Shown one piece after another: positions 17,790 to 26,493 of a stretch of 37,896 nt of DNA. The stretch is from positions 1 to 37,896 of the forward strand of contig REEO01000021.1 of assembly GCA_007695035.1 (NCBI GenBank). The letters run 5' to 3'. The position numbers and the translations under genes are program-made. The stretch comes from Saprospirales bacterium (lineage in GTDB: Bacteria > Bacteroidota > Bacteroidia > Chitinophagales > Saprospiraceae). How positions within the stretch are numbered: position 1 is the first letter of the stretch; each line of letters opens with the position of its first letter. The notes under the pieces were generated by a model, which saw nothing but the letters and a program-made list of their open reading frames with translations, did no database searches and had not been told where the DNA came from.

Positions 17790-20348
17790 CTATTCCTCGT
17801 CTGAGATAAATACCCTGAATCGAGCTGATTTCACTATGGGATCCGTATTGGCGATGATGTCAATAGTGACCTCTTGCTCTCCATCTCTTTCAGTGGGATC
17901 GTACACAGCTCTAATTTGTCCCCTTTGACCGGGAGGAATTGGGCTGGTGGTCCATTCGAGTTCGGTGCACTCGCAGGCCGTCACAAAGTCGATGATTAGA
18001 TCAACTTCACCTGTGTTGGTAAATTCAAAGGTGTATTCCGGTCTGTCAGATTTTGTGATAACTCCAAAGTCATGAAACTGTTTTTCAAAGTGAATATCAG
18101 CGAACTTCTCATCATCTCCTGGATCGACTTGTGCAAAATCGGCTCCATCGTCTTTCGCCAGGCTGTCCAATTTTGCACTCTCATAATGGCCGGGTCCAAA
18201 AAACGAAGCCGTTCCGTAATGGCTGTCACTGTCATTCAGGTAACCCAAAGCAAAGGCCAGTTCTCGCACCGAAAGTCCGGTCGGAAGCTCACTTTTAAGC
18301 TCTGGTGCTTGGAAGCCCTGAGGCTCATCACCACGCAGTTCGATCCGTTGTTTCTGGATTTCAATTTCCATAGGACCTTCCACAATGGTAAACTCGGTCC
18401 GTCTGTTTTCCCTGTGTTCTTCTTCAGTGCATTCCACACCGGGATGACAGTGGTTGATGATCCTGGTTTCACCATAACCTACCGGTCGAATTCGCTCCGG
18501 ATCTATTCCCCTGTTGACCAGGTACTCTTTGGCTGAATTGGCTCTGCGTTGAGAGAGGTCCATGTTATATGAGGGGCGGCCCCTCGCATCGGTATGTGAG
18601 GCCAATTCAATGACCATGTCATCGTATTCGATCATCAGGTCGTAGAGATAATCCAGGTCTTGTTCCGCCTCCGGCAAGATGGCATCATCGTCAAAGTCGT
18701 AGTAAATATTGCTTAGCCGGATGGCTTCATTGATGGAGACAATTTTAAAATCAGGCTCTCTTTCAAAGAGAAAGAAATCGCGTTCTATAGTGGTGTTTTC
18801 CGTGATGCCCACCGTATTGACTTCTACCGAGTCGCTCAGGTAATTATCGCGCTCAAGAATGATAATATAGGAGCGGTCAGCCTGGAGAGGAATATTGAAT
18901 GAGTTGCCCTGTTCACTGGTGGCTGAAACCTCATTGTAAATTTCACCCCTTCTGATTTCCTGAACCCGAACGGTCGATCCAATCAGGGGCTCGTTATTTT
19001 CGTCCAGCGATGTGGCGATATAATTGATGGTCACATCCGCGACACTTACTTCAAAAATATCGTCGCAACAGCTCGGACTCCTTGAGGTGCGCTTGCGTTC
19101 ATAGGGCCGGTTTGAAACTATGAAACCATCTCGCGCATCTTCATCCAGTCTGGGATAAAGGTCATCAAAGGGCGAGTTGAATCCAGGACCCATATTTTGG
19201 GGGTCGCTCCAGCGGGTTCCATCCCAGGTACTTTTGAAAATATCATAGCCGCCCATACCGGGGTGGCCATCTGAGCTGAAGTACAGGGTGCCATTTACAT
19301 AAAAGGGTGTTTTCTCATTTCCGCTGGTGTTGATCACACCGCCGAGGTTAACAGGAGTTCCGTATCTGTTGCCACCTTGGTGGGTTGCGTAGTAAATGTC
19401 ATATCCTCCGCGCCCCCCATCCAGGTTTCCGGTGAAGAAAAGAACCGGATTTCCAAAGAGTTCTCCGGGTGCGGGATGGGTGGCGATCCAGTCGCCGTTA
19501 ACTCCCTCCAGTTTTTGAGGGGCACCCCAGTCACTGCCGTCCCAGGTACTCATGAAAATCTCACTTTCCACCAGTATTTCTCCCTTAATTTTGGAGCGGG
19601 TGAAAAACATGGTGTTTTTGTCTCTGGAGAAAACCACATTCCCTGTGTGGTAATTTTCGCGGTTGATGCGGTGGCGCATGCGCTCGCCCTGTCCCCACGA
19701 GTCATCGTCCGGGGGAGCGGAGTAAATTCTCAAAAAGTGGGGTTGCTCGTCTTCTGAGAAGGTGATTCGCGATCTGCGATTGAAGGTGGCGTAGTAAAGC
19801 CTTTCATCGGGGCCGATGGCAGGAGACAGGTCGGTAAGTCCCGAGTTGACAGTCTCACCCAGTGCCGTTACAAAAAGATCGTCAGGCTGAGATTGACCCT
19901 TTTCCAATTCCATGCCCACCAGTTCGATTTCAACTCTGTTTTTCAAACTGTCGTTATCAGTGAGTTCAAGAAACTCGAGGAAAGTCTCACGCGCTTTTTC
20001 CTCTTCTCCAAGAATACGCAGGGTGCGGGCGTATATAAATCGGTCTTCGATGTAGAAGAAGTGCTCATCTCGAGGCAAGTAACGTTCGAACCATCGCCTG
20101 GCTCTCTCGTAATCTCTCAATATAAAGTTCAAACGAGCCAAATAGGGAAGCAGTTCGCGGTCTCTACTCTCCCTGTAGCACTCCTGAAACATATCTAGGG
20201 CATTGAAGTAATCCCGCTCTGCGAATAATTCGTGTGCAAACTCGAGTTTCATCTCGTAGGTTGGTTCACTGATGGGCTGTGCAGTGAGCAGCGAAGCCGA
20301 CAAAACCAAGCTGAGTGCTGAAATTAAATAGAAGAATTTTGTTCTCAT
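17790..20348 (-). CDS. TPR-PD40-OmpA protein with DUF1573 domain
   Basis: An 852-aa exported envelope protein (signal peptide to about residue 23, site LTAQ). Domains in order: TPR-like helices 30-150; PD40/WD40-like propeller repeats about 170-435 (GGYDIYY, SSDGHPGMGGYDIF); a carboxypeptidase regulatory-like beta domain about 440-530; an OmpA peptidoglycan-binding domain 545-655 (IYYDFDDDAIL, HTDARGRPSYNMDLSQRRA, GYGE); and a DUF1573 immunoglobulin-like domain 753-850 with CECTELEW. The first four match the T9SS component PorE and its relatives, which sit in the periplasm and bind PorP and peptidoglycan. The added C-terminal DUF1573 domain is unusual. There is no lipobox. It follows the porP-like gene by 47 bp and precedes pnuC by 10 bp. 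Confidence 0.88.
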   Translation of the reverse strand: MRTKFFYLISALSLVLSASLLTAQPISEPTYEMKLEFAHELFAERDYFNALDMFQECYRESRDRELLPYLARLNFILRDYERARRWFERYLPRDEHFFYIEDRFIYARTLRILGEEEKARETFLEFLELTDNDSLKNRVEIELVGMELEKGQSQPDDLFVTALGETVNSGLTDLSPAIGPDERLYYATFNRRSRITFSEDEQPHFLRIYSAPPDDDSWGQGERMRHRINRENYHTGNVVFSRDKNTMFFTRSKIKGEILVESEIFMSTWDGSDWGAPQKLEGVNGDWIATHPAPGELFGNPVLFFTGNLDGGRGGYDIYYATHQGGNRYGTPVNLGGVINTSGNEKTPFYVNGTLYFSSDGHPGMGGYDIFKSTWDGTRWSDPQNMGPGFNSPFDDLYPRLDEDARDGFIVSNRPYERKRTSRSPSCCDDIFEVSVADVTINYIATSLDENNEPLIGSTVRVQEIRRGEIYNEVSATSEQGNSFNIPLQADRSYIIILERDNYLSDSVEVNTVGITENTTIERDFFLFEREPDFKIVSINEAIRLSNIYYDFDDDAILPEAEQDLDYLYDLMIEYDDMVIELASHTDARGRPSYNMDLSQRRANSAKEYLVNRGIDPERIRPVGYGETRIINHCHPGVECTEEEHRENRRTEFTIVEGPMEIEIQKQRIELRGDEPQGFQAPELKSELPTGLSVRELAFALGYLNDSDSHYGTASFFGPGHYESAKLDSLAKDDGADFAQVDPGDDEKFADIHFEKQFHDFGVITKSDRPEYTFEFTNTGEVDLIIDFVTACECTELEWTTSPIPPGQRGQIRAVYDPTERDGEQEVTIDIIANTDPIVKSARFRVFISDEE

Positions 20349-20395
20349 TCAAATAGTACTTTAAAAGTTTCCCGTATCAATCCAAAGTCTTTCGA

Positions 20396-21403
20396 TCAAA
20401 ACCTCGGACAGAATATAACGGGATCAACCTCCGGTTTTTTATATATTTTGACAATATAACTGGCGGCAATTTCGAATGCTCCAAAATAACTGGCTGCATT
20501 AGCCAACTCTGAGGTAGTCATGTCGTATGCCAGACTCACGTGAAGGTCGTCGAATTGCAGGCCAAAAAGCAAATGGGCCGAATCCTCCCATCGAAGACCT
20601 AATCCCCCGGTAATATAAATATTTCTCTCCTCATTAACCAAAACTTTTGAACGAACCTGGGTGACTAATTTATCCACCGGATCAAAGGTCTCGTACATAA
20701 ATCCAGGACTTAGAGTTACAATGTCATTGACCCTGATGTCCAGGGTTCCGTGGGCGGTGGTGCGCCAGGGAAGTCGCCCGCCCCTGCCAAGGGGAGAAAG
20801 GTTGGCCCGGTTTAGGTGTTTAATGGCAAAGCCTGCCTCCAGATTAAAAGTCTCACTCAATTTGGATTTGAACATCAGACCGGCAGCGTACTCCTGTGCA
20901 TTTTCAGCCTGGTCTGACAACATCCCCTGAGTTGGGTCTTGCTCGCCGAGGATATTGGCCTCGGAATTGTAGGCATCAATGTCTCTGATTCTCTTGGCAT
21001 AGGCCCCGGTTTGGAATCCCGCCACAATGTAAGTGTTGGCCTCCCGTCCTAATGCAAAGTGATAAGATCCGCTCAAAAAGAAACCACCGGTCTGCAATCC
21101 AAGAGCTCCGGCTCTGTCCACAAAGAGCGCACCTCCGGCTCCGACCCAGTCGTTGTCCCTGAATCCCTTTATAACAGGGGCATCAACATAAATGCCGGGC
21201 GTGTTGAATGCATCGGGGGTAATGGAAGAAAATTGATTCCGGTAAATTCCCCCCACCCGAAAGGTACCGTAAAAATCTCCGGTCTTGGCCGGATTGAGCA
21301 GTAGCGGTGCCATTTCATATTGTGTCCAGTGTATTTCCTGGGCATCGAGCCAATTGAATGACCCCAGGCTTACCAGGCAGACAATAAGTAGTCTATACAT
21401 CAT
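20396..21403 (-). CDS. PorP/SprF family outer-membrane protein
   Basis: A 335-aa exported outer-membrane barrel. Signal peptide to about residue 21 (LDAQ), then the signature EIHWTQYEMAPLLLNPAKTG and the FYGTFRVGGIYRNQF segment that mark the PorP/SprF family, followed by many beta strands with alternating hydrophobic residues, a VGAGGALFVDRAG loop and a closing region with NAASYFGAFEIAASYIV. Members serve as T9SS components or as anchors for T9SS substrates, often paired with an OmpA/PD40 gene, as here. It leads a three-gene unit. Start ATG 21403 or 21400. Confidence 0.92.
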   Translation of the reverse strand: MMYRLLIVCLVSLGSFNWLDAQEIHWTQYEMAPLLLNPAKTGDFYGTFRVGGIYRNQFSSITPDAFNTPGIYVDAPVIKGFRDNDWVGAGGALFVDRAGALGLQTGGFFLSGSYHFALGREANTYIVAGFQTGAYAKRIRDIDAYNSEANILGEQDPTQGMLSDQAENAQEYAAGLMFKSKLSETFNLEAGFAIKHLNRANLSPLGRGGRLPWRTTAHGTLDIRVNDIVTLSPGFMYETFDPVDKLVTQVRSKVLVNEERNIYITGGLGLRWEDSAHLLFGLQFDDLHVSLAYDMTTSELANAASYFGAFEIAASYIVKIYKKPEVDPVIFCPRF

Positions 21404-21662
21404 AATTGCCGTTTGTACTTTATAAAAGCTAAAGGTAAGGACTTTTCAGCAAGTTGGTTTAAAGATTTTGAGCCTTTAACAACTTTACACCGCAATTTAA
21501 TATAATTTACCGAAAATTATCCACCGCATTGCCTGCCTCGATTTTTTTGATGAATTATTTTTATTCCCATTTGGACCAAAAAAGGTATTCAAAATCACAT
21601 TTTTCGAGCCACCTCCTGGTTTGGCCGGGTCTTAACACCATATTAAGAAATGAAAAAAGGTG
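21404..21662. other. Divergent intergenic region
   Basis: About 260 bp between the minus-strand porP-like gene and the plus-strand beta-helix gene. On the minus strand TACCTTTA at 21430-21437 is one mismatch from TAnnTTTG and is a weak candidate for the porP promoter. The rest is AT-rich and non-coding. Confidence 0.4.
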
Positions 21663-21670
21663 TATATTTG
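21663..21670 (+). promoter_or_regulatory. -7 element for the beta-helix gene
   Basis: TATATTTG matches TAnnTTTG exactly, 21 nt before ATG 21692. The upstream in-frame ATG at 21650 lies before this element and so is unlikely to be used. Confidence 0.5.
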
Positions 21671-21691
21671 GCCAAAATAAATCCTTTCGAC

Positions 21692-23914
21692 ATGAAGCAA
21701 GTCTCTACAATTTCATCACTCACCGGTCTGATGTTCCTCTTTCCGGTGATTCTCTTTTCTCAATCAGTCCTCTTTGTCAATGGCGAGGCCACCGGCAGTA
21801 ACACGGGAGATAACTGGGAAAATGCCTTTACAGATCTATCGGATGCAATTGATGCTGCCTCAGAAGGGGATGCAATATGGGTGGCTGCCGGTACTTATCT
21901 GCCCGGGGGTGATGACCCGACTCCACAGTCCACTTTTCTAATCGACAAAAACATAGAGCTTTACGGCGGATTTTCCGGACTTGAAGAAACCCTCAATGAG
22001 CGCGATTTTGAAGCAAATGAAACCATTTTAAGCGGAGATATCAATGGAGATGACATCGATCTGGATTTTTTCCAAAATAAGGAGGACAATGTGTGGCATG
22101 TGATGTTTCTAACTGAGGAAGTTGACAACCGCACCATTATCGATGGTTTTACAATAAGGAATGGAAGGGCTATGGGCGCTGATGGAGAGGGAGATGACAG
22201 GCGAGGAGGGGGTATTTTGACTTATGGAGCTCCCGTCGTTCGAAACTGTAAGTTTATACAAAATTACGCCTGGTTTGGTGGTGGATTTTACCCCAGGACG
22301 AATACGGCCAGCGGCTTTAGATTGATTGATTGTACATTTAAAGATAACTGGGGAGGCAGCGGTGCATCAATGTATATGGTTTCCTTAACGGATGGTTTGA
22401 TAGCCGGGTGCGTGTTTGAAGCCGGGCGTGCCCAAAATAACGGTGGGGGTATTTATATTCAAAGTGCAGAGGGCGAAGTGGTAGATACGGAGTTCAAAGA
22501 CAATATTGCCGTGGAAGGCCGTGGAGGTGCTACTTACGTTGTTGGTTCCACAGTGGAGTTTAATGAATGCCAGTTCAATCAGAATCTCAGTCTGACCAGT
22601 ACAGCAGGGGGTATTCATTTTCAGGATTCTGAATATAAAATCAGGTTGTCGGAATTTATCGGTAACTCAGGCAACTGGGGCGCTGCTGTGACTACTTATG
22701 GAGAGGAATCATTCGGGCAAATTTTGCAATCCAACTTCAGGAGCAATACTTCAGAAGTGAGCGGCGGCGCCTTGAGCATTGGTTTCATGGGAAGTGTATT
22801 TGTGGATGAAAGTGTCTTTTTTGGAAATTCTGCGAATTTTGGAGGAGCAATTTTTTTGCAGAACGATTTCTCGGAAATTGAAATTAGGAATTCAATTTTA
22901 GAAGAAAATCAGGCATTTAATTCCGGGGGTGGCATCCACGGGTCTTCTGGGCAGTCGGTCAGTCTTTACAATGTACAAATTGTCGGTAATACGGCAGCCC
23001 GTTTTGGAGGTGGCATCAACCTGTCACAGGATTCACTGAATATTGCCACTCTGACCATGGATCGATGCCAAATCCTCGCAAATACTGCCGGTGAACAAGG
23101 AGGTGGTATCAATCTCGTGGACAATGACGTCATGATTGTTAACTGCCTTTTTGCTTTCAATCTGCTGCAATTTTCAGGCCCCGGCGGTGCTATTTCCAAC
23201 AACAGCACAATTTCCGAAGGAGCCAATGTCACACTTTTAAACTCAACCCTTACAGACAATTCTGCCACAATTGGAGCAGGAATTTCAAACTGGACGACAG
23301 ACACGTCCGTGGCTTTGATTGCACTCCAGAATACCATATTACACAATCCATTTGGTGATGACTATGAAATAGAAGACGGTCAACCTACGGTGATTTCCAT
23401 GGGGGGCAACTTCAGTTCAGACAACAGTCTCCAGGCCATATTGGACCACGACAAGGACTTGCTCCTTCCGGACCCGCTTTTCGAGAGTCCGCAATTCCTG
23501 GACTTTAGGCTGAGCAGTGAAAGTCCCTGCATTAATCACGGAGTCAATGACGGTGCCCCCGATGTGGACCTGGCTGGCAATCCCAGAACCGGCACGGTGG
23601 ATCAGGGTGCCTTCGAATACCAGGGACCAAATTCTGTACTCGATTTTGAGAACCTCACCGGAAACTTTCATCTGTACCCCAATCCCACAGTCGATTTCAT
23701 ACGTCTGGAAGCTGAGTTTCCGGCAAACGGAGAACTGGATATACGGATTTACGACACTCAGGGGCGATTGGTAATTCAAGAAAATGCTGCCATCACAGAC
23801 GGTGATCACTCCATGCCGCTGTCTGTAAATTCCCTTACACCGGGGAATTACTTTGTCCAGGTCTTGCTGGATGGCCGGTCAGCGGGAGTCAAGAGTTTTG
23901 CAGTAGGGAGGTAG
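21692..23914 (+). CDS. T9SS-exported right-handed beta-helix protein
   Basis: A 740-aa secreted protein (signal peptide about 1-23, ending LFSQ). From about residue 25 to 590 it consists of parallel beta-helix rungs with repeated GGGI/GGA motifs and short N-containing turns (pectate-lyase-like fold; the opening LFVNGEATGSNTGDNWENA and DAIWVAAGTYLP is typical of the choice-of-anchor/DUF1565-like group). The C-terminal 80 residues (659-740) form a type A T9SS sorting domain: FHLYPNPTVDFIRLE, the LDIRIYDTQGRLV strand and LTPGNYFVQVLLDG. It is probably anchored or released at the cell surface. Enzymatic activity is not evident; a polysaccharide-binding or lyase role is possible. The start follows the promoter at 21663. 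Confidence 0.88.
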   Translation: MKQVSTISSLTGLMFLFPVILFSQSVLFVNGEATGSNTGDNWENAFTDLSDAIDAASEGDAIWVAAGTYLPGGDDPTPQSTFLIDKNIELYGGFSGLEETLNERDFEANETILSGDINGDDIDLDFFQNKEDNVWHVMFLTEEVDNRTIIDGFTIRNGRAMGADGEGDDRRGGGILTYGAPVVRNCKFIQNYAWFGGGFYPRTNTASGFRLIDCTFKDNWGGSGASMYMVSLTDGLIAGCVFEAGRAQNNGGGIYIQSAEGEVVDTEFKDNIAVEGRGGATYVVGSTVEFNECQFNQNLSLTSTAGGIHFQDSEYKIRLSEFIGNSGNWGAAVTTYGEESFGQILQSNFRSNTSEVSGGALSIGFMGSVFVDESVFFGNSANFGGAIFLQNDFSEIEIRNSILEENQAFNSGGGIHGSSGQSVSLYNVQIVGNTAARFGGGINLSQDSLNIATLTMDRCQILANTAGEQGGGINLVDNDVMIVNCLFAFNLLQFSGPGGAISNNSTISEGANVTLLNSTLTDNSATIGAGISNWTTDTSVALIALQNTILHNPFGDDYEIEDGQPTVISMGGNFSSDNSLQAILDHDKDLLLPDPLFESPQFLDFRLSSESPCINHGVNDGAPDVDLAGNPRTGTVDQGAFEYQGPNSVLDFENLTGNFHLYPNPTVDFIRLEAEFPANGELDIRIYDTQGRLVIQENAAITDGDHSMPLSVNSLTPGNYFVQVLLDGRSAGVKSFAVGR

Positions 23915-23964
23915 GTTTTGAAAAGTACAAAGTTTCGAAAGCACAAAGTTGAAAGGGTCTATTT

Positions 23965-23985
23965 AATTACGAATTACGAATGACG
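23965..23985. repeat. Heptamer tandem repeat (AATTACG)
   Basis: Three units of AATTACG, the third carrying one substitution (AATGACG). A short sequence repeat prone to slippage. Confidence 0.6.
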
Positions 23986-24071
23986 AATTGGGTTTTGGTG
24001 AGAATTCTATGAGTTCGGAAAGGATTAGGAACCAGGGATAATTCTATGGCTGGATTTTGGTTTCTTCCCCT

Positions 24072-24123
24072 CCCCAAAGCATAGGGGACAAGAAAGCGTA
24101 GCCTGCCCCCCAATGCTTTGGGG
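24072..24123. repeat. CCCCAAAGCAT hairpin
   Basis: CCCCAAAGCAT (24072-24082) pairs perfectly with ATGCTTTGGGG (24113-24123); after one A-A mismatch GGGG (24084-24087) pairs with CCCC (24108-24111). The loop is 20 nt. The same CCCC/AAAGC core forms the palindrome at 2382-2399. It may act as a bidirectional transcript end for the two converging genes. Confidence 0.7.
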
Positions 24124-24170
24124 GTAAGGAAAAGGCGCAAAGGAATCTTTTTTTCCTGGAATAATCCGCA

Positions 24171-24218
24171 AAATCAACAACCCCTCCGAATAGATATCCT
24201 GCCGGCTACATTGAGGTC
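24171..24218. repeat. 48-nt dispersed repeat, copy B
   Basis: Ungapped partner of 2697-2744 with 42 of 48 positions identical. Beyond the block both copies continue with a similar CCATC...CAATAACC segment, so the homology probably extends to about 100 nt with gaps. Confidence 0.75.
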
Positions 24219-24305
24219 ACGCCGCAAGCAGCCATCTGCCATGAACCATCCGTCAATAACCGCTCCGCAGACTCACCCCTTCGATATAACTCAGGGCAAA
24301 TCAAT

Positions 24306-25274
24306 TCACAACTGAAGTTCCTCCCCCTTCCAGCCATTTTCACTCAAATAGCGGGCGAAGACGTGTTGAAAGCCGTGGGTGCAAATAATGCGCTCAGCTC
24401 CGGTTGCTTTTACTGCCTTCAACAATCCCGGCCAATCGGCGTGGTCGGAAAGTACAAAGCCTTTGTCCACTCCGCTTCTTTGTTTTCCACCTCTCACTGC
24501 GGCCCAGCCGGATGCAATAGCTTTTTCGGCATTTTTAAAAACCTTTGACCAGTGCTCTGAAAAGCCCGATGGGGAAATAATGACCATACTACCGGGGAAG
24601 TCGGATGATTTGATGCGGTTGGAAAGAGGCCGGGTTCTCTTGAGGACGTGTCCGTCTTTCCTCACGGCATTGTTCATATCCTGAACCGACTGGTGGCAGA
24701 ATATGGTGCCCTGAACATCTTCCAGGCCCTTGATCAGTCGCTGTGCCTTGCCCAGTGAATAAGCTTGCAATACAGAGATTTTACCTTGGCTGCGGTTTTT
24801 CTCCCACCATTCCGTAATTTCCCCCATCACTTCTTTTTGGGAGGGCCAGCGATAAACGGGCAGTCCAAAAGTACATTCGGTGATAAAAGTGTGGCATTTC
24901 ACCGGTTCAAAAGGGGCGGATAAACCATCGTTCTCGGTTTTGTAGTCTCCGGAATAGACCCAGACTTCACCTTTTCGCTCCACCCTTATTTGCGCTGAAC
25001 CCGGCACATGGCCGGCGGGGTGGAATGAGAACCTCAGTCCATTGATTAAAAAGGGTTCACCATAGGGGTAAGCAGTAAAATTTGCGGGGCCAATACGCTT
25101 TTTAAACACCTCGATTGAACCGGCGGGGATGATGTATTGGCCCATGCCGTATCTGCAGTGGTCTGCGTGCATGTGCGTTATGATGGCCTTATCAACTTTG
25201 CCTGCAGGATCTAACCAAACCCCGGCATCACTGACGTGAAGTCCTTTTTCCGTCTTTCTTATCAAATCCTGCAT
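24306..25274 (-). CDS. Ligase-associated-type MBL exonuclease
   Basis: A 322-aa metallo-beta-lactamase/beta-CASP-like protein resembling the ligase-associated DNA exonuclease family (also similar to Artemis/SNM1-type nucleases). The metal-binding motif THMHADHCRYG includes His34, His36, Asp38 and His39; further motifs are PAGHVPGSAQI, YSGDYKTE, ITECTFGLP and the late SDHADW. Family members usually sit next to an ATP-dependent DNA ligase and a DEAD/DEAH helicase and act in DNA end processing. Neither neighbour is present here. The gene starts 81 bp after mrpG of operon 2 on the same strand and may be read through from it. Confidence 0.85.
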   Translation of the reverse strand: MQDLIRKTEKGLHVSDAGVWLDPAGKVDKAIITHMHADHCRYGMGQYIIPAGSIEVFKKRIGPANFTAYPYGEPFLINGLRFSFHPAGHVPGSAQIRVERKGEVWVYSGDYKTENDGLSAPFEPVKCHTFITECTFGLPVYRWPSQKEVMGEITEWWEKNRSQGKISVLQAYSLGKAQRLIKGLEDVQGTIFCHQSVQDMNNAVRKDGHVLKRTRPLSNRIKSSDFPGSMVIISPSGFSEHWSKVFKNAEKAIASGWAAVRGGKQRSGVDKGFVLSDHADWPGLLKAVKATGAERIICTHGFQHVFARYLSENGWKGEELQL

Positions 25275-25355
25275 AGAGGTAAAATCTGAGCCTGTTCTTT
25301 GAGTGCCTGAAAAATTGGGTTGTGTCGTTTACTGATTCAGCAGGCTTCTTACAGC

Positions 25356-25730
25356 TTACTCTTCTTTGTTTTCCTTTTCCTCACTTTCTCCTTTCCCTAT
25401 TTTGCCATCGCGAAAATCACGGAATTCGTCAAAGGCCGTTTTTTTCCAGAGAGGCACTCCGTCTTCGTAGGCTGCCCTGCCAATAATATGAGCAGCAATA
25501 GGGGAAGTAATGAGCAAGAAGACAAAAATAGCGGAAGCTTTTAGTGCCACGTCCACGTCGTTGAAGTAAATAGCAACTCCCAGCATAATACAGGCTACGC
25601 CCAGTGTAGCCGCTTTGGTAATTGCGGATACCCTGATGTAAAAATCAGGTAGTCTGACCACCCCGATTGCAGAGATCAAAATAAATAAAACCCCGATTAT
25701 TATTACTGCTGCACTTGCTAATTCGATCAT
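25356..25730 (-). CDS. mrpG: Mrp antiporter subunit G (operon 2)
   Basis: A 124-aa subunit with three hydrophobic helices and the signature GVVRLPDFYIRVSAITKAATLGV, here seen as VVRLPDFYIRV and ITSPIAAHIIGRAAYEDG. It ends in a short charged Glu/Lys tail. The start overlaps the mrpF stop by 4 nt. Clearly homologous to, but diverged from, the 8671-9075 protein. Confidence 0.94.
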   Translation of the reverse strand: MIELASAAVIIIGVLFILISAIGVVRLPDFYIRVSAITKAATLGVACIMLGVAIYFNDVDVALKASAIFVFLLITSPIAAHIIGRAAYEDGVPLWKKTAFDEFRDFRDGKIGKGESEEKENKEE

Positions 25731-26005
25731 TTCTTTGCTTTATGACTTTTCTTCATATAATAGGCGAATGCTACAGCACCGAGAAACAATATCAACGACA
25801 GTATAATTGCTGCATCCAGGTATGAGGTAAGACCGGTGATTAGCGAATATAAAGCGATCATACCAATGGTTATGGTGCCAATAAGGTCAAATGCGATGAC
25901 CCGGTCCGGCAGGGACGGTCCGACAATGATGCGGATAAACACCAATACGGCCGAAAAACTAAGGACGATCAGTGCGAACAATAAAACCATGTAATACCAA
26001 CTCAT
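25727..26005 (-). CDS. mrpF: Mrp antiporter subunit F (operon 2)
   Basis: A 92-aa three-helix subunit with the signature RIIVGPSLPDRVIAFDL and a C-terminal AAIILSLILFLGAVAFAYYM helix. Same length as the operon 1 homologue. It overlaps mrpE and mrpG by 4 nt each. Confidence 0.94.
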   Translation of the reverse strand: MSWYYMVLLFALIVLSFSAVLVFIRIIVGPSLPDRVIAFDLIGTITIGMIALYSLITGLTSYLDAAIILSLILFLGAVAFAYYMKKSHKAKK

Positions 26006-26493
26006 CTTGTTACCTCCAGTAATCTTTTTTCAAAACCAGTTTTCAATTCTTCCTTTATCTTTTCTGCCGTCATTTTTTTAAAATAGATGGCGTGTACAAA
26101 CAAGTATTTCCTGTCTTCACTCAGTTCGAGACTCAGCGTACCCGGAGTCAGGGATATCATATTGGCCAGTATGGTAATTTCCAGGTCGGTCTTTGCATCC
26201 AGGGGCAAGGCCACTATGCAGGGACGCATGTGCGTGGTAGGAGTAATCACATCATAGGCCACCCGGATATTCGCCATTACTAGTTCCTTGAAAAAATAAA
26301 CGATCAAATTTATGAGGCGGGGTAATTTTCTGCCGTATTCCTTATTGACCAGATAGCTCAAAGGCCAGAGAATACTGAATATCACCCAGGTCCAAAAGAA
26401 CAAATTGATGGCGGTGGCTCCCCAACTCATAAAGTTGAGGAATTGCAAGGCCAAAATTATTGCCAGGGCGATATGTGGTATTATCCAAATCAT
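26002..26493 (-). CDS. mrpE: Mrp antiporter subunit E (operon 2)
   Basis: A 163-aa subunit with N-terminal hydrophobic helices and the conserved core [20 protein letters not shown], then LSLELSEDRKYLFVHAIYF. The core is almost identical to that of operon 1 while the helices differ. It overlaps both neighbours by 4 nt. Confidence 0.94.
   Translation of the reverse strand: MIWIIPHIALAIILALQFLNFMSWGATAINLFFWTWVIFSILWPLSYLVNKEYGRKLPRLINLIVYFFKELVMANIRVAYDVITPTTHMRPCIVALPLDAKTDLEITILANMISLTPGTLSLELSEDRKYLFVHAIYFKKMTAEKIKEELKTGFEKRLLEVTR

Larger units (their letters stand above)
23915..24305. other. Repeat-rich convergent spacer
   Basis: About 390 bp without a gene between the beta-helix gene and the exonuclease gene. 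It contains a heptamer repeat (23965-23985), a 52-nt hairpin (24072-24123) and copy B of the 48-nt dispersed repeat (24171-24218). The organisation resembles the convergent spacer at 2135-2805. Confidence 0.7.

Noticed and set aside
24118-24315. 65-aa plus-strand frame in the convergent spacer
   Set aside because: It runs through the hairpin and repeat block and has no recognisable protein features.
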